Both the position numbers and the translations under genes were made by a program. Under the pieces are notes generated by a model, which made no database searches, was not told the DNA's origin, and was given only the letters and a program-made list of their open reading frames with translations. This document shows positions 42,911 to 53,633 of a stretch of 64,000 nt of DNA, piece after piece. The stretch comes from Rhodocytophaga rosea (GTDB lineage: Bacteria; Bacteroidota; Bacteroidia; Cytophagales; 172606-1). Each line of letters starts with the position of its first letter. Position 1 is the stretch's first letter. The stretch is from assembly GCF_010119975.1 (NCBI RefSeq), contig NZ_CP048222.1, positions 3,924,501 through 3,988,500 on the forward strand, in the 5' to 3' direction.

Positions 42911-45292
42911 GTGCAGAATACAACTATACATACTACCTTAGAAAAAGTCTCCAGCTTTATTCGAACCCAATGGCAGGCTTACCGTCAGTGGAAACAGGCT
43001 CGTGGACCGCAAACAACAGTTGAGCTTCTGTGGAAAGTTTTCGCTGTATGTTTGTTTTTGGGCTGGTTCTACTTTTTTAGTGTAGAACATAATTTCTTAG
43101 GCCTGTTCGGCGAATCTCCAGGTCTGGATAAGCTTCAGAATCCTCGTATAGAAATGGCTTCTGAATTGTATACAGCTGATGGAAAACTTTTAGCTAAATA
43201 CTATCGCGAAAACCGTTCACCGGTTCCTTACGAAAAAATTTCACCTGTACTGATCAATGCCCTGGTGGCTACAGAAGACATCCGGTTTTATGACCATTCT
43301 GGCATAGATGCAAAAAGTATTGCGGCTGCTTTTGCAGATGCCGTAAGTGGTGATGGGAGAGGAGCAAGTACCATTACCCAGCAGTTAGCCAAGAATTTAT
43401 ACAAAACCCGTGAAAAAGAATCAGAAGGACCTTTATATAAAGTGCCTGGCCTGGGTACACTGGTAATTAAAACAAAAGAATGGATTACGGCTATCAAACT
43501 GGAGCGCACGTATTCCAAAGAGGAAATCCTGACCTTATACCTGAATACGGTTGATTTTGGTAGTGGTGCCTTTGGGATTAAAACAGCGGCAAAAACTTTT
43601 TTCAATACAAGCCCGGATAGCCTGAATATGCAGCAAGCGGCAACCCTGGTAGGTCTGTTAAAAGCTACTACCTATTATAGTCCTATTCTAAATCCGGAAA
43701 ATTCCATCAAACGCCGCAATATTGTATTGGCTCAGATGACTAAATACAATTTTATTAAGCCGGAAGTATATGATTCTGTGAGTAAACGGCCTATTGAAGT
43801 AAAATATACGGTAGAAAGGTATCAGGATGGGATTGCTAACTATTATGGAAATGCCATTACCAATTACATGGACGAATGGTGTAAAAATAACGGACTGGAT
43901 TTGTATACTAGTGGGTTAAAAGTATATACAACCATTGATTCCCGTTTTCAAAAGCTTGCTGAAGAAGCTGTATCTGAGCAAATGCAGGAGATGCAGAACC
44001 GGTTCGATAGTCACTGGAAAGGAAAAAGTCCTTGGGTAGATGAAAATGACAAGGAGATTCCGGGTTTTATTGAAATGGTAGCCAAACGGACATCTTATTA
44101 TAAATACCTGGAAGAAAGATATAAGAAAAACCCTGATTCCATTCAGATTTTGATGAATACACCCAGAAAAATGAATGTATTTACCTGGGATGGCGAGAAA
44201 GAAGTAACCATGAGTCCCCTGGATTCTATTCGTCATTACAAACGTTTTCTGCACACTGGCATGATGACCATGGACCCTTTTACTGGCCATATTAAAGCCT
44301 GGGTAGGTGGTATCAATTTCAAGCATTTTCAGTATGACCATGTAAGACAGGGAAAACGCCAGCCGGGTTCTACTTTCAAACCGTTTGTATATACCGCTGC
44401 TATTGACAAAGGATTCTCTCCCTGCGACCGCATTACCGATTACCGGGTAACCATTAACTATGTGGAGAATGGCGAGAAAAAATCGTGGACACCCCGCAAT
44501 GCCGACTGGCGTTACAGCGGCCGGAATATGACCCTGCGTCATGCCTTAGGCCGCTCTATTAATACAGTTACCGCACAACTCACAGAGAAAGTAGGGAAAG
44601 AAACTGTAGTAGAATATGCCCACCGCTTAGGAATAACCAGTCCGATACAGGCAGTGCCTTCTGTTGGCCTGGGTTCCAGTGATGTTTCGGTGTATGAGAT
44701 GGTAGGAGCCTATGGCACATTTATTAATGGGGGCATCTGGAAAGAACCAATATTTGTTGCCAGAGTCGAAGACCGTTATGGCAACGTAGTTCACCAGTTT
44801 AATCCAAGGCAGAACCGGGCAATAAGTCAGGAAACGGCATGGCTGATGTTATATATGTTGAAAGGCGGGATTGAAGAGCCAGGTGGCACTTCGCAGAATT
44901 TATGGTCGTATGATGTTTTCGGCAATGGAAATGAATTTGCAGCTAAAACCGGTACTACTTCCAATCATTCTGACGGATGGTTTATGGGCCTTACCAAAGA
45001 CTTAGTAACTGGAGTATGGGTAGGCGGAGACGATCGCAGTATTCATTTTCGTACCTCTGCTTTGGGAGAAGGTTCTAAAACGGCCTTGCCCATTTATGGC
45101 AAGTATATGGAAAAATTATATGCGGATAAGGATTTAAAAGTGACAAAAGGCCGTTTCCCAAAACCTAAGATTGATATTACCAAAAAATATTATTGTCCTA
45201 CTATTATTCAGCCTAAAGTAGATAGTTTAGCAGTTGATTCTCTGGGTACTGCCAATTTTATTCAGGTATCAGATAGCACAGGAACCAGGTAA
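42911..45292 (+). CDS. Class A penicillin-binding protein (transglycosylase/transpeptidase)
   Basis: A GTG start precedes a cytoplasmic tail and one membrane anchor (VFAVCLFLGWFYFF). The GT51 domain contains ATEDIRFYDHSGID, with the catalytic Glu, and STITQQLAKNLY. The transpeptidase domain has Ser487-Thr-Phe-Lys490 (GSTFKPF), SIN near RSINTVTAQL and Lys679-Thr-Gly (KTGTTSNHSDGWF). It polymerises and crosslinks peptidoglycan. It lacks the PBP1C-type C-terminal domain and is PBP1A-like. It faces the alpha-2-macroglobulin gene with one small gene between. Confidence 0.92.
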   Translation: MQNTTIHTTLEKVSSFIRTQWQAYRQWKQARGPQTTVELLWKVFAVCLFLGWFYFFSVEHNFLGLFGESPGLDKLQNPRIEMASELYTADGKLLAKYYRENRSPVPYEKISPVLINALVATEDIRFYDHSGIDAKSIAAAFADAVSGDGRGASTITQQLAKNLYKTREKESEGPLYKVPGLGTLVIKTKEWITAIKLERTYSKEEILTLYLNTVDFGSGAFGIKTAAKTFFNTSPDSLNMQQAATLVGLLKATTYYSPILNPENSIKRRNIVLAQMTKYNFIKPEVYDSVSKRPIEVKYTVERYQDGIANYYGNAITNYMDEWCKNNGLDLYTSGLKVYTTIDSRFQKLAEEAVSEQMQEMQNRFDSHWKGKSPWVDENDKEIPGFIEMVAKRTSYYKYLEERYKKNPDSIQILMNTPRKMNVFTWDGEKEVTMSPLDSIRHYKRFLHTGMMTMDPFTGHIKAWVGGINFKHFQYDHVRQGKRQPGSTFKPFVYTAAIDKGFSPCDRITDYRVTINYVENGEKKSWTPRNADWRYSGRNMTLRHALGRSINTVTAQLTEKVGKETVVEYAHRLGITSPIQAVPSVGLGSSDVSVYEMVGAYGTFINGGIWKEPIFVARVEDRYGNVVHQFNPRQNRAISQETAWLMLYMLKGGIEEPGGTSQNLWSYDVFGNGNEFAAKTGTTSNHSDGWFMGLTKDLVTGVWVGGDDRSIHFRTSALGEGSKTALPIYGKYMEKLYADKDLKVTKGRFPKPKIDITKKYYCPTIIQPKVDSLAVDSLGTANFIQVSDSTGTR

Positions 45293-45383
45293 CAATTCGG
45301 CTGATCATAAGCTATATTCAAAAAGTTGGTATATCGAAATCGGCCTGATATATCTTTCTTATGTTCGTTTCGTAAAAATCCGC

Positions 45384-45944
45384 ATGAACAAAACCTCTGT
45401 TTTTGAACAAGCCCGGAGAAAATATCTGCCTGATAAAGTAAAATTGCTTTTTATTACCGAAGTGCCTCCCACGCCTGACCGTCAGCGTTATTTCTTTTTT
45501 GAGCAGGTAAAGCAAGGCGACAGCCTCTTTTTAGAAATGATTAAGGTACTTTTTCCCGAAGAAGTAGCTGCTTTTGATACAGTGAAAGCCTTGCGAGCTG
45601 AAAAAGTGCATTTCCTCGAACGTTTTCAATCGGTAGGTTTCCATTTAATTCATGCTACTGATTCGCCTTTGCCAGATACAACTGCTACTCAACGGAGAAA
45701 TATCTACAAAGGCAATCTACTTGGCTTAATGAAGCAAATAGATGAACTGGGCGGTAAAACTATTCCTGTTATTTTAGTTTCTGCGGTCGTACATGAAGCC
45801 TGTTATGAAGGATTAAGGGAGGCAGGCTATCAGGTGCTCAACAAAACCATGATTGAATTCCCAAATTCTGGTCAGCAAATTAATTTCCGTAGAAAATTAA
45901 CCGCATTACTTGGCAATCATAATCTAATCCCAGAGCCGTTGTAA
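45384..45944 (+). CDS. Conserved protein of unknown function (UDG-like motif)
   Basis: From the ATG at 45384 the protein is 186 residues. The frame extends upstream into the PBP gene, but that part has no matching character. LLFITEVPPTPDRQRYFFFE looks like the GExPPxxxxxYFY region of uracil-DNA-glycosylase-fold proteins, and VILVSAVVHEACYEGLREAGY could be the second half. The function is unassigned. It is 91 bases after the PBP stop and shares a bidirectional terminator with the macroglobulin gene. Confidence 0.6.
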   Translation: MNKTSVFEQARRKYLPDKVKLLFITEVPPTPDRQRYFFFEQVKQGDSLFLEMIKVLFPEEVAAFDTVKALRAEKVHFLERFQSVGFHLIHATDSPLPDTTATQRRNIYKGNLLGLMKQIDELGGKTIPVILVSAVVHEACYEGLREAGYQVLNKTMIEFPNSGQQINFRRKLTALLGNHNLIPEPL

Positions 45945-45971
45945 GAAATTTCAATATAAATTTCAAATTAT

Positions 45972-46004
45972 AAAAGCCTTTCCAATTGATTGGAAAGGCT
46001 TTTT
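45972..46004. terminator. Bidirectional terminator
   Basis: AAAAGCCTTTCCAAT and ATTGGAAAGGCTTTT form a perfect 15-bp stem with a two-base centre. Poly-A on the left and poly-T on the right suit both converging genes. Confidence 0.88.
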
Positions 46005-46039
46005 ACGAATAACTAACAACGAGTAACCAACAAAATATT

Positions 46040-49000
46040 CTACATTCCGTCTCCGTCTCTTTCAGCTACTTGTATTTCACCAGCACCATGCAAGGAATGA
46101 TATTCGCCATTGTACATGGCATCGGCACTCACAGGCCCCATTTTGAAAGTGCCTTTGGAAACAGCCCGAACTACATAGTAGAAGGTCTGAGGTTGAGCCG
46201 TAGCAGTTGCAAACAGGTTAATACGGTCGTCACGTATGTCGAAGTGATCGGCAACCGCTGCATTAGATGCCCAGCTCATTTCGGGTAGATCAGAAATTCT
46301 GGGGTTTTCTATTTCAAATCCGGCTGGCAGCATATCAGTAATCACCACATTTTCTACCGAAGAACCATCCGTGGAAGCTAGGGTAATTTTTACTACCACC
46401 AGGTCATTTTGCCGGAAAGAATTACCTGAAATTGTTTGCCCAAAACGGTTGTAGAAGGTTTTGCGAACCTGTAAATAACTATCTTCTTCTTTGGCTTGCC
46501 CGGTGGCACTTAACCCTTCTGCCTGCCAGAAATAATACAGCGAGCCATTTCCGGAAGGCTGAATATTCACCGATTTATTTACCACACTCTTGGTCAACAC
46601 CACATCTTCACCCGTGAAAGTAGCCAGCGTTGTATTGCCAGATTTTACCTCTGCTTTAACATCAGTAGCATTTACTTTCTTGGCCAGTTTACCCAAAGCC
46701 AGCAGTGCAAACGCCCGTTCCTGGGTATTCAGGTATTTTTGTCCTTTCAACTGCTCAGACAAATGTTTCGCCATAATCGGAATCTGCGTATTCTTAGGAT
46801 CGGTTTCTATCAACGCATTCAGAGAAAGCGCCTCATCCCGGATGTAGGAATAGAAACTTCCACCAAATGCATTTACCGAACGTTCGCCCGAAAAAGACGA
46901 AGGAATCAGAGATCTGTAACTGGCGTTATCTCCGAGCAACTGATAGGTTGTTCCAAGTAAATACTTAGAATCAATCGCCAGCAGGTTCTTATTCGATTTG
47001 TAGTAATTCATCGTAGCAATGTCTGCATTGCCACCTAAAGCCAATATATACAAGGAATACGCTACCTCTTTGGGTGCGATCTTCTTAGACAAACGGGCAT
47101 TTGAACCGTCATAATAGAAATATTCTTCCGCCTTTTTCAATTTCACTTGTTGCTCCAGATAGGCAAATATGCGGTCAAGCACCTGATCGTTTACCTGAAA
47201 ACCGGCTTTCTTTGCTTCAATCATAAAGTGAGCCGCATATACGGTGCCCCACCAGCTTTCAGAACCACCTTCCGGCCAGTAGCTTAGCGCTCCGTTATAT
47301 AATTGCATGGATTGTAACCTGCGGATGGCTTCTTGCACATTGGTATTGGCAATACTGCGTACACTCTTGCTGGTAAATGCCGCTGCTGCCTGGTTTTTAG
47401 AAATCGCTGTACTTAAATCGGCCAGAACAAGCTGAGGGAAAGCACCCGAAGTCGTTTGCTCTACACAGCCATACGGATATACCAGCAAATATTCCAGATG
47501 ATCGCTGAACTGGGCCACTGGCGATTTACTAATTACCAGTTTAGCCTGGGTGGTAGCTAGAATAAAATCAGTTGCCATATTTATGGTAGTAGTTGTACCT
47601 GCTGCAGCAATGCCAGAACCGCTTGTTTTCAGCAAAGACGTAACCGGACGAATGGTAATATCTGTCTGGTCGGTATAGGTTTTGCCCAGAGCTGTAACTT
47701 CCACAATCACCTGGCCTGTACCAATAGCCGGAGCAGCATTTAAGGTAAACTGAACCTGATTTTCGCTGTTGGCAGGTAAATCTACGGATTGCTGGGTTTC
47801 GCTGCTTACTTCCAATCCTCCGGTAGTTTTAATGCTTACCTGCGCAGAAGTAGCTTTATTTGTTGTATTGGAAAGCGTAACTGGCACTTGCAATTTATCA
47901 TCCGGACTTAAGAATCTCGGCATAGAGGTACTGATCACAACCGGGTCAGCTACTTTCATATTCTTACTGGCAGAACCAAAAGACTTATCCTTATAGGCGA
48001 CGGCCATAATACGTAAATCACCAGAAAACTGCGGAATATCTACTGTATATTGTACTTCACCACTTCCATTCGTGGTGAGCGTTCCACTCCAGAAGGATAC
48101 CAGGACGACACGTTTGTTGGTTAATGGATTTACCCGTCTGGCCAGATCGTAGCCATCACCACCTACACTGCTGCGGCCAGACAGTTCCGGGAATAATCTG
48201 GGATACAGGTCGAAAGAATTAACTTCTAAAGCCCGTTTCTGGAAGAAATAGTTATAAGGATCTGGAGACTGGTAATTTTTAAGTTGCAGAATTCCTTCAT
48301 CCACTACCGCAATGGTTACTTCTGTATTCGGTTTGGATTTTACGGTAATGGTCTGTTTGGTTTTTGAACCGGATTGAGCAGCCGCTACAACTTCCACCGG
48401 CAAATGATTATCGGCTGATTCTACAGCCAGCGGGGCAAATCCATGAGCTACCGTAAGCGGAATGGTTCCATCATCCATTGGTTTGATCAGCGTAGCCGTA
48501 ACATATACATTTGGCAGGTATTCTTCTTTAATCTCTAGTTCATACGAAGCCGATTTTTTATCAGTATCGAGATAGATGTAGTCAAATACTTTGTTACGTT
48601 CTACCGAAAGCAGAATTTTTCCGGCAAATGGAGTTTTCATCAGGATTTTAGCCTTATCGCCCACAGCATATTTGGCTTTGTCAAGTTCGATGGTGATCTG
48701 TCCTTCCTTGTCAACTTCAAAAGAAGAATTTTGTGTGAGGCCATATCCATAGGCATAGAATTCCTGGCTTACATACGAATCGGTACCTGGTTTCATTACC
48801 CTAATCTCATACTCACCAGAAAGACGGGGTACAAAAGAATACAGCGTATTGTTACCAGAAATGGTAATCGTTTTATCTTCTAAAAATTGTTCTTTCCGCT
48901 GAGAAACATAATTATATGAACCAGAGCTATTTCTCACCAAAGCTGTTTGCCAGTTAAGTTTCACAACCTGGACTTTTGCTTTTATACCAGAAAGTGGCTT

Positions 49001-51550
49001 TTCATCCTTGTTCAAGGCAATTAATGGAACCTGCACTGCCTGGCCAGTATTTACATAGGAATCCACATATTTAATTCCATAGAAAACATCCTGCGTGAGC
49101 ACATCCATGCGGTTCATGCGGTTCACTGGCCTGCCAGATTCATCGAAAACGGTGGTGAATACGCTGCCAGTTAACATGCCAAGGTCCTTGTACTGAGCTG
49201 GAATGGTAAATGTCTCTTTAATGATACCTTCTTCGTTCGTTTTGCCTTCCCGTAATTCCTGTTTAAAGGTAATTTCCCGGTTATTTCTGGTTCCTCTTCT
49301 TTGCATTTCTTCTTCCTCTTCCGATTCAAATGTACGGTTGGTAGTAACGGCAAAAGAATAATCCTGGAAGCCTTTCGGAGCAAATGCTTTGCGTTTCAAA
49401 TCAAAGGTCATCTGGTAATTGCGGTTCACAGCCGGAGGGCCAAACAGATTTAGCGCAGTAGCCGTAACTTCCAGTTCTTCCTCTATTTTAAGAACAGGTT
49501 TATTTAGCGTTACATTTACCTTAATGCGGTCTGGAATGAACTCTTCCACACTAATAGATTTGGCACTAAGCAGAATATCGTTGGAGGTATATACTTCTGC
49601 CATGTAAGTGCCTGTAACCGTACTGGCTGGCAGATCAAACGAAGTGGAAAAGGCGCTTTGTTCATTTAGGTTTCCTTTCAAAGTGGTAAACTCTTTTCCA
49701 TTGGGCATCAATACTTTTAGTTTGATAGGCATATCACCCACCGTTTCCCATTTCGGATTCCGGATCAGCGTATTCAGATTCACTGTTTCGCCAGGACGGT
49801 AAATATCCCTATCGCCATAAATGAAAGCCTGGTAACCAGATGGATTCTCCCGCATACCACCTACTTCATATCTGGAAGTTTCTACCTTGTTCTGATTAAA
49901 GAGCAAGAAGGTAAAATCCTGATCATGGCGGGCAGTAAGCATCTGGATGTTGAAATTCGGCGCTTTCTTTTTGATGTCTGTAAATGTTGCTACGCCTTTT
50001 GCATCAGTGGTAAGCGAATATACTGACTGGTTATTAGAACTGATCAGGTTAATGGATACACCCTCCAGCGGATTGGCCGTAAGAATGGAATTGGCAAAAA
50101 CTGTGATTTCGTTATCCGTTTCTTTTACCATAAAGCCGATATCCGAAATAGAAACCAGCTTGGTCGCATACAGCCACTGGTCTTCGATAGAACTCACTTT
50201 TACTGCATAAATCCCTTTAAAATCGTTTACCTGATCTAAATCCAGATTCAGCAGATGCGCATTTCCAGACTTACTCAGATTCTTGGTTTCAATTTCTTTA
50301 TCTAATACAATATCTCCATATTGATTGTCGCGTTCATCGCCGATGTAAATGTTAGACTCATAATAGTCGTCTCCTTCATAATACCAGTTGCCATACAGGC
50401 CATTGCTGCGCATAAAGGGGAAAATATTGTTCTCATAAATTTTATACACCTGCACCCGTACTTTTGGCATATTGATAATTTTTACACCTATATTTTTGCT
50501 TCCTTTGCTGGTCAGGTACAAGCCTTTCTGAGAGGTAAATGCGATATAAGGCTGCATGGCACCAAACACCACTACCTGGCTGAAATCATCTGGTAAGGCA
50601 CCGCCAAAAATGCCTCGGAGCTGTTTGGAAATGGTTAAGGCATAGCTTCCTTCCTTAAAATCCCCTTTAATGATAAAGCCATAATCACGGGGTTCTACTT
50701 TCACTTCAATGGCCGGGTCGAGCGTGATATACCGGGCAAGGCGTTCGCTTTCTACGGTCTGGTTGGTGTATACCTGGATAAAGCCGTTTTCGCCTTCATA
50801 TTCCGTGGTTACCTGAACAATATTAAATTCATCTTTTCCAGGAATCGTTTTCTTCAATTCCATCGGTTTTTTACTCACATAATCGCTCTGCGCACACTTT
50901 AAACCTTCGCGGATGATAATAGTAGCCGTTTGATTGTCGAAGGAAGTACCGGCTGGCTGGGTGGCGCTTACCTGTATCTGCTCTGATATAACTGAACTAT
51001 TGGATTTGAAAGGAACATCTTTTCCAGCAATCTGAATGCGCATCAGGTTAGCTACTTCCATAGGATTTACGGTATAATTGAAACTCAGATTAAACCGCAC
51101 TTCAATGGAGCCATTGGGATTTTTTGCCCAATAAATATCGCTGTCTACCAGATTCAGGTAAGGCGTATGAAATTTATAGGTTGTATTTTCGCCCAGGTCG
51201 AGGCGGCTTTCATTTACAGCAGCGGCTTGTGCCAGAACGGCTTTGGTGAGAGTAGCCTGGTAATCAGTACTAGGACGGAAACCTGGATCAGGAGAAAAAA
51301 GGAGTTCATTGTTTTCGGTCCATTTAAACTTGCCACGGACTTTTGGTGAAAATTCAAGGTAAGCTGTGCTGTCCCACTTGTTGAGCAGAGAATCGGCGAC
51401 CAAATCATTGTTGAAGGTAAATACCAGGTTCTGCTGGAGATCTACCTGTTCTTCAAAATTGCGGTTACTGACTTCCACCTTATTGCTTTTACAAGCATAA
51501 AAAAGCAGCAGGCAAATCAGCCATACATGTTTAAGAGGCAACGTTTTCAT
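46040..51550 (-). CDS. Alpha-2-macroglobulin-family lipoprotein
   Basis: The ATG at 51550 gives MKTLPLKHVWLICLLLFYAC, a lipoprotein signal; the frame from 51592 adds 14 residues before it. About 1,836 residues carry MG-type beta domains, an MG2-like region (DRDIYRPGETVNLNTLIR), a bait region, and the thioester motif GCVEQ near residue 1,370 with an alpha/alpha toroid. Such bacterial macroglobulins trap attacking proteases at the outer membrane by a covalent thioester. Relatives in enterobacteria pair with PBP1C; here a class A PBP lies just beyond the terminator. Confidence 0.93.
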   Translation of the reverse strand: MKTLPLKHVWLICLLLFYACKSNKVEVSNRNFEEQVDLQQNLVFTFNNDLVADSLLNKWDSTAYLEFSPKVRGKFKWTENNELLFSPDPGFRPSTDYQATLTKAVLAQAAAVNESRLDLGENTTYKFHTPYLNLVDSDIYWAKNPNGSIEVRFNLSFNYTVNPMEVANLMRIQIAGKDVPFKSNSSVISEQIQVSATQPAGTSFDNQTATIIIREGLKCAQSDYVSKKPMELKKTIPGKDEFNIVQVTTEYEGENGFIQVYTNQTVESERLARYITLDPAIEVKVEPRDYGFIIKGDFKEGSYALTISKQLRGIFGGALPDDFSQVVVFGAMQPYIAFTSQKGLYLTSKGSKNIGVKIINMPKVRVQVYKIYENNIFPFMRSNGLYGNWYYEGDDYYESNIYIGDERDNQYGDIVLDKEIETKNLSKSGNAHLLNLDLDQVNDFKGIYAVKVSSIEDQWLYATKLVSISDIGFMVKETDNEITVFANSILTANPLEGVSINLISSNNQSVYSLTTDAKGVATFTDIKKKAPNFNIQMLTARHDQDFTFLLFNQNKVETSRYEVGGMRENPSGYQAFIYGDRDIYRPGETVNLNTLIRNPKWETVGDMPIKLKVLMPNGKEFTTLKGNLNEQSAFSTSFDLPASTVTGTYMAEVYTSNDILLSAKSISVEEFIPDRIKVNVTLNKPVLKIEEELEVTATALNLFGPPAVNRNYQMTFDLKRKAFAPKGFQDYSFAVTTNRTFESEEEEEMQRRGTRNNREITFKQELREGKTNEEGIIKETFTIPAQYKDLGMLTGSVFTTVFDESGRPVNRMNRMDVLTQDVFYGIKYVDSYVNTGQAVQVPLIALNKDEKPLSGIKAKVQVVKLNWQTALVRNSSGSYNYVSQRKEQFLEDKTITISGNNTLYSFVPRLSGEYEIRVMKPGTDSYVSQEFYAYGYGLTQNSSFEVDKEGQITIELDKAKYAVGDKAKILMKTPFAGKILLSVERNKVFDYIYLDTDKKSASYELEIKEEYLPNVYVTATLIKPMDDGTIPLTVAHGFAPLAVESADNHLPVEVVAAAQSGSKTKQTITVKSKPNTEVTIAVVDEGILQLKNYQSPDPYNYFFQKRALEVNSFDLYPRLFPELSGRSSVGGDGYDLARRVNPLTNKRVVLVSFWSGTLTTNGSGEVQYTVDIPQFSGDLRIMAVAYKDKSFGSASKNMKVADPVVISTSMPRFLSPDDKLQVPVTLSNTTNKATSAQVSIKTTGGLEVSSETQQSVDLPANSENQVQFTLNAAPAIGTGQVIVEVTALGKTYTDQTDITIRPVTSLLKTSGSGIAAAGTTTTINMATDFILATTQAKLVISKSPVAQFSDHLEYLLVYPYGCVEQTTSGAFPQLVLADLSTAISKNQAAAAFTSKSVRSIANTNVQEAIRRLQSMQLYNGALSYWPEGGSESWWGTVYAAHFMIEAKKAGFQVNDQVLDRIFAYLEQQVKLKKAEEYFYYDGSNARLSKKIAPKEVAYSLYILALGGNADIATMNYYKSNKNLLAIDSKYLLGTTYQLLGDNASYRSLIPSSFSGERSVNAFGGSFYSYIRDEALSLNALIETDPKNTQIPIMAKHLSEQLKGQKYLNTQERAFALLALGKLAKKVNATDVKAEVKSGNTTLATFTGEDVVLTKSVVNKSVNIQPSGNGSLYYFWQAEGLSATGQAKEEDSYLQVRKTFYNRFGQTISGNSFRQNDLVVVKITLASTDGSSVENVVITDMLPAGFEIENPRISDLPEMSWASNAAVADHFDIRDDRINLFATATAQPQTFYYVVRAVSKGTFKMGPVSADAMYNGEYHSLHGAGEIQVAERDGDGM

Positions 51551-51592
51551 AAAGTAGTGTTGTGAGAGAGAAAATGCTGGGTGTTGTGACAA

Positions 51593-52173
51593 TGTTTGAA
51601 TAAAAGTTACTGCAAAAAGCAGACAATCTGTGACCGAAATCTAAATAATTTTTGCATCAAGTTTAGGAAATAAATCAAGTTCAAATTACATAGAATATAA
51701 TTAAGGATTTTAATGCATTAAGTTATGTTAGAGGTGAATAGTAGGTTAATAAGAGCGAAAAATACCTATTTTTTATTTTTTGTTGTATTAAATCTACTTG
51801 AATTTTAAAACAACTACATTCCTCTTTATTAAGTTATTAACCAAAATCTTTTATCAAATTCAAAACAGATTCTCATTAATTAAAGAAAAATCAAACTCAA
51901 TGCATTATTCTATGAGCCAGAAAATACAGAGTGAAATTAACTAGTGGTATCGATGTTATTAAATAATCGCATAATAAGGAGTTAGATATTCTTTTGCTTA
52001 TGATGGTAAAAGTTATAATGTTTTTTATGCAACAGATCAACAATAGGAGTTTTATACAGACAATGTAGCTAAGGCAATGGGAGTTAGATACCATCTAATT
52101 ATCAGTAAGTGAAATGTATATTAAGGTTGAATATTTCGGAATTACTCGGGGTGGTACAGGTAACATAAAACTA
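51593..52173. other. Degenerate AT-rich region
   Basis: There is no intact gene. Around 51996-52112 (plus strand) one frame reads AYDGKSYNVFYATDQQ, stop, EFYTDNVAKAMGVRYHLII, which looks like a short coding relic interrupted by a stop. The rest is AT-rich and featureless, and includes the promoter region of the macroglobulin gene. Confidence 0.45.
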
Positions 52174-52460
52174 ATCATGTTCACCAATATGAAGTATTCC
52201 AACAAAAGTACAGGCAAGCCGATCAAGCCTTAGGCAGAATGGGTACAGCAGTAAAATCCATGTCCGAGTAGATACCTTATGAAATACTTGCCTAGTGATG
52301 CTATCAGGCATATAATATAAGTAGATGATCTGCGGCTTACTCGGAAATGAATTTACAGGAGATCTGGCAGCAGATAAAGCTTGTTATAGTGATGTATTCA
52401 TTGCTTTCATTAAGCAGGCAGTGATTCGGCCAAAAGCTAATTTATAAACGATGTCAACAC
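52174..52460 (+). mobile_element. Decayed IS5-family fragment (relic A)
   Basis: Plus-strand sequence aligns by eye with the relic at 60.1-60.9 kb. ADKACYSDVFIAFIKQAV and IRPKANL are the ADKxYDSD and PPKxNR motifs of the same IS group. The right end carries TGTCAACAC (52452-52460), the same terminal repeat as relic B. The 5' half and about 150 bases before the end are missing. Many stops are present, so it is dead. The 356 bases after it, to the Anbu gene, hold nothing I can name. Confidence 0.75.
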
Positions 52461-52816
52461 AACCTAGATAAACTTGGTTGTTTATAGTATATATTGTCAG
52501 AAATTATTAACCATTAGCTTTAATATATTCTTTCCTATTTTCTTGCTAATTTTCAAAAGACATCTCTCCGCATAAAACCTGGTATCCCCCTCTTACGTTA
52601 TGGTCATCTGAGAAGAAATAGGGCATGCGCTGTTACGCTGAAAATCAATAAAATATTCAACACTATCAATAGATTTATTTTCAGATAACAGTCAAATAAT
52701 AGTATATTGCTTTCTAACTTTTTTCCTCACATTCGGATTTAAGTAACTATTAAAAGTCCAAATTCATATCCTTACTTTCCAAAAAGGAAAAATTTTGCAT
52801 ACATTCATTTTAAGCT

Positions 52817-53542
52817 ATGACATATTGCTTAGGCGTAAAAGTTAAAGACGGGCTGGTAGCGATAGCAGATACTCGCATTACATCTGGTATGGACACTACA
52901 GTGAAGAAGAAAATCTTTGTAGAGCAAAAAGATAATCATTCACTTTTTATTATGACCAGTGGATTACGTTCTATCCGTGATAAAGCGATTACCTATTTTC
53001 ACGATCTGGTGGAGGAAGGAGAGACCTATAATAAATTATATAAAGCTGTAAATGCATTAGGCGAACAAGTAAGAAGGGTAAGTAAGGAAGATAAACCTAG
53101 CCTTGAAAAGTCAGGCTTTAAATTTAATCTGAATACCATTGTAGGAGGGCAATTAAAAGATGATGAGGAGCATAAATTGTATCTACTGTATCCGGAAGGC
53201 AATTGGGTGGAATTAGGCCATGGTTCGCCTTTTGTAATTATCGGCAATTCAGGTTTCGGCAAGCCTATTCTCAACCGCACCATTACCAATGATTCTTCTC
53301 TGGCTCATGTGCTAAAAGCAGGTTTTCTTTCTTTCGATTCTACCAGAGTGAGTGCCAATGATGTAGAATTTCCTATTGATGTAGTGCTTTACAAAAAGGA
53401 CACCTTCCATATGATTGAACACCGCTATGAAAAGAAGGATATGTTAGAGATTTCTGAGTTATGGGCAAAAGAACTAAAAGCGGCTCTTACACAAATACCC
53501 GAACACTGGATGGAGGCTGCGTTGAATAAATTACCCCAATAA
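52817..53542 (+). CDS. Anbu/BPH-type proteasome-related peptidase
   Basis: The start MTYCLGVKVKDGLVAIADTRITSG is typical of the Anbu family, Ntn hydrolases related to HslV and proteasome beta subunits. Thr2 is the expected nucleophile after Met removal. Other marks are FIMTSGLRSIRDKAI, LNTIVGGQL and IIGNSGFGKPILNRT. Anbu forms open helical or ring assemblies. In other bacteria it sits with a transglutaminase, a circularly permuted ATP-grasp and an alpha-E protein. Here only the transglutaminase follows, 91 bases downstream. Confidence 0.9.
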   Translation: MTYCLGVKVKDGLVAIADTRITSGMDTTVKKKIFVEQKDNHSLFIMTSGLRSIRDKAITYFHDLVEEGETYNKLYKAVNALGEQVRRVSKEDKPSLEKSGFKFNLNTIVGGQLKDDEEHKLYLLYPEGNWVELGHGSPFVIIGNSGFGKPILNRTITNDSSLAHVLKAGFLSFDSTRVSANDVEFPIDVVLYKKDTFHMIEHRYEKKDMLEISELWAKELKAALTQIPEHWMEAALNKLPQ

Positions 53543-53633
53543 TGTAAAGAGAAGTACTATAACGATCTCACTAAACTAATTTTACTCAAATTATTTACGC
53601 TGAACATAAACTTATAATAACTTAATCACTTTT

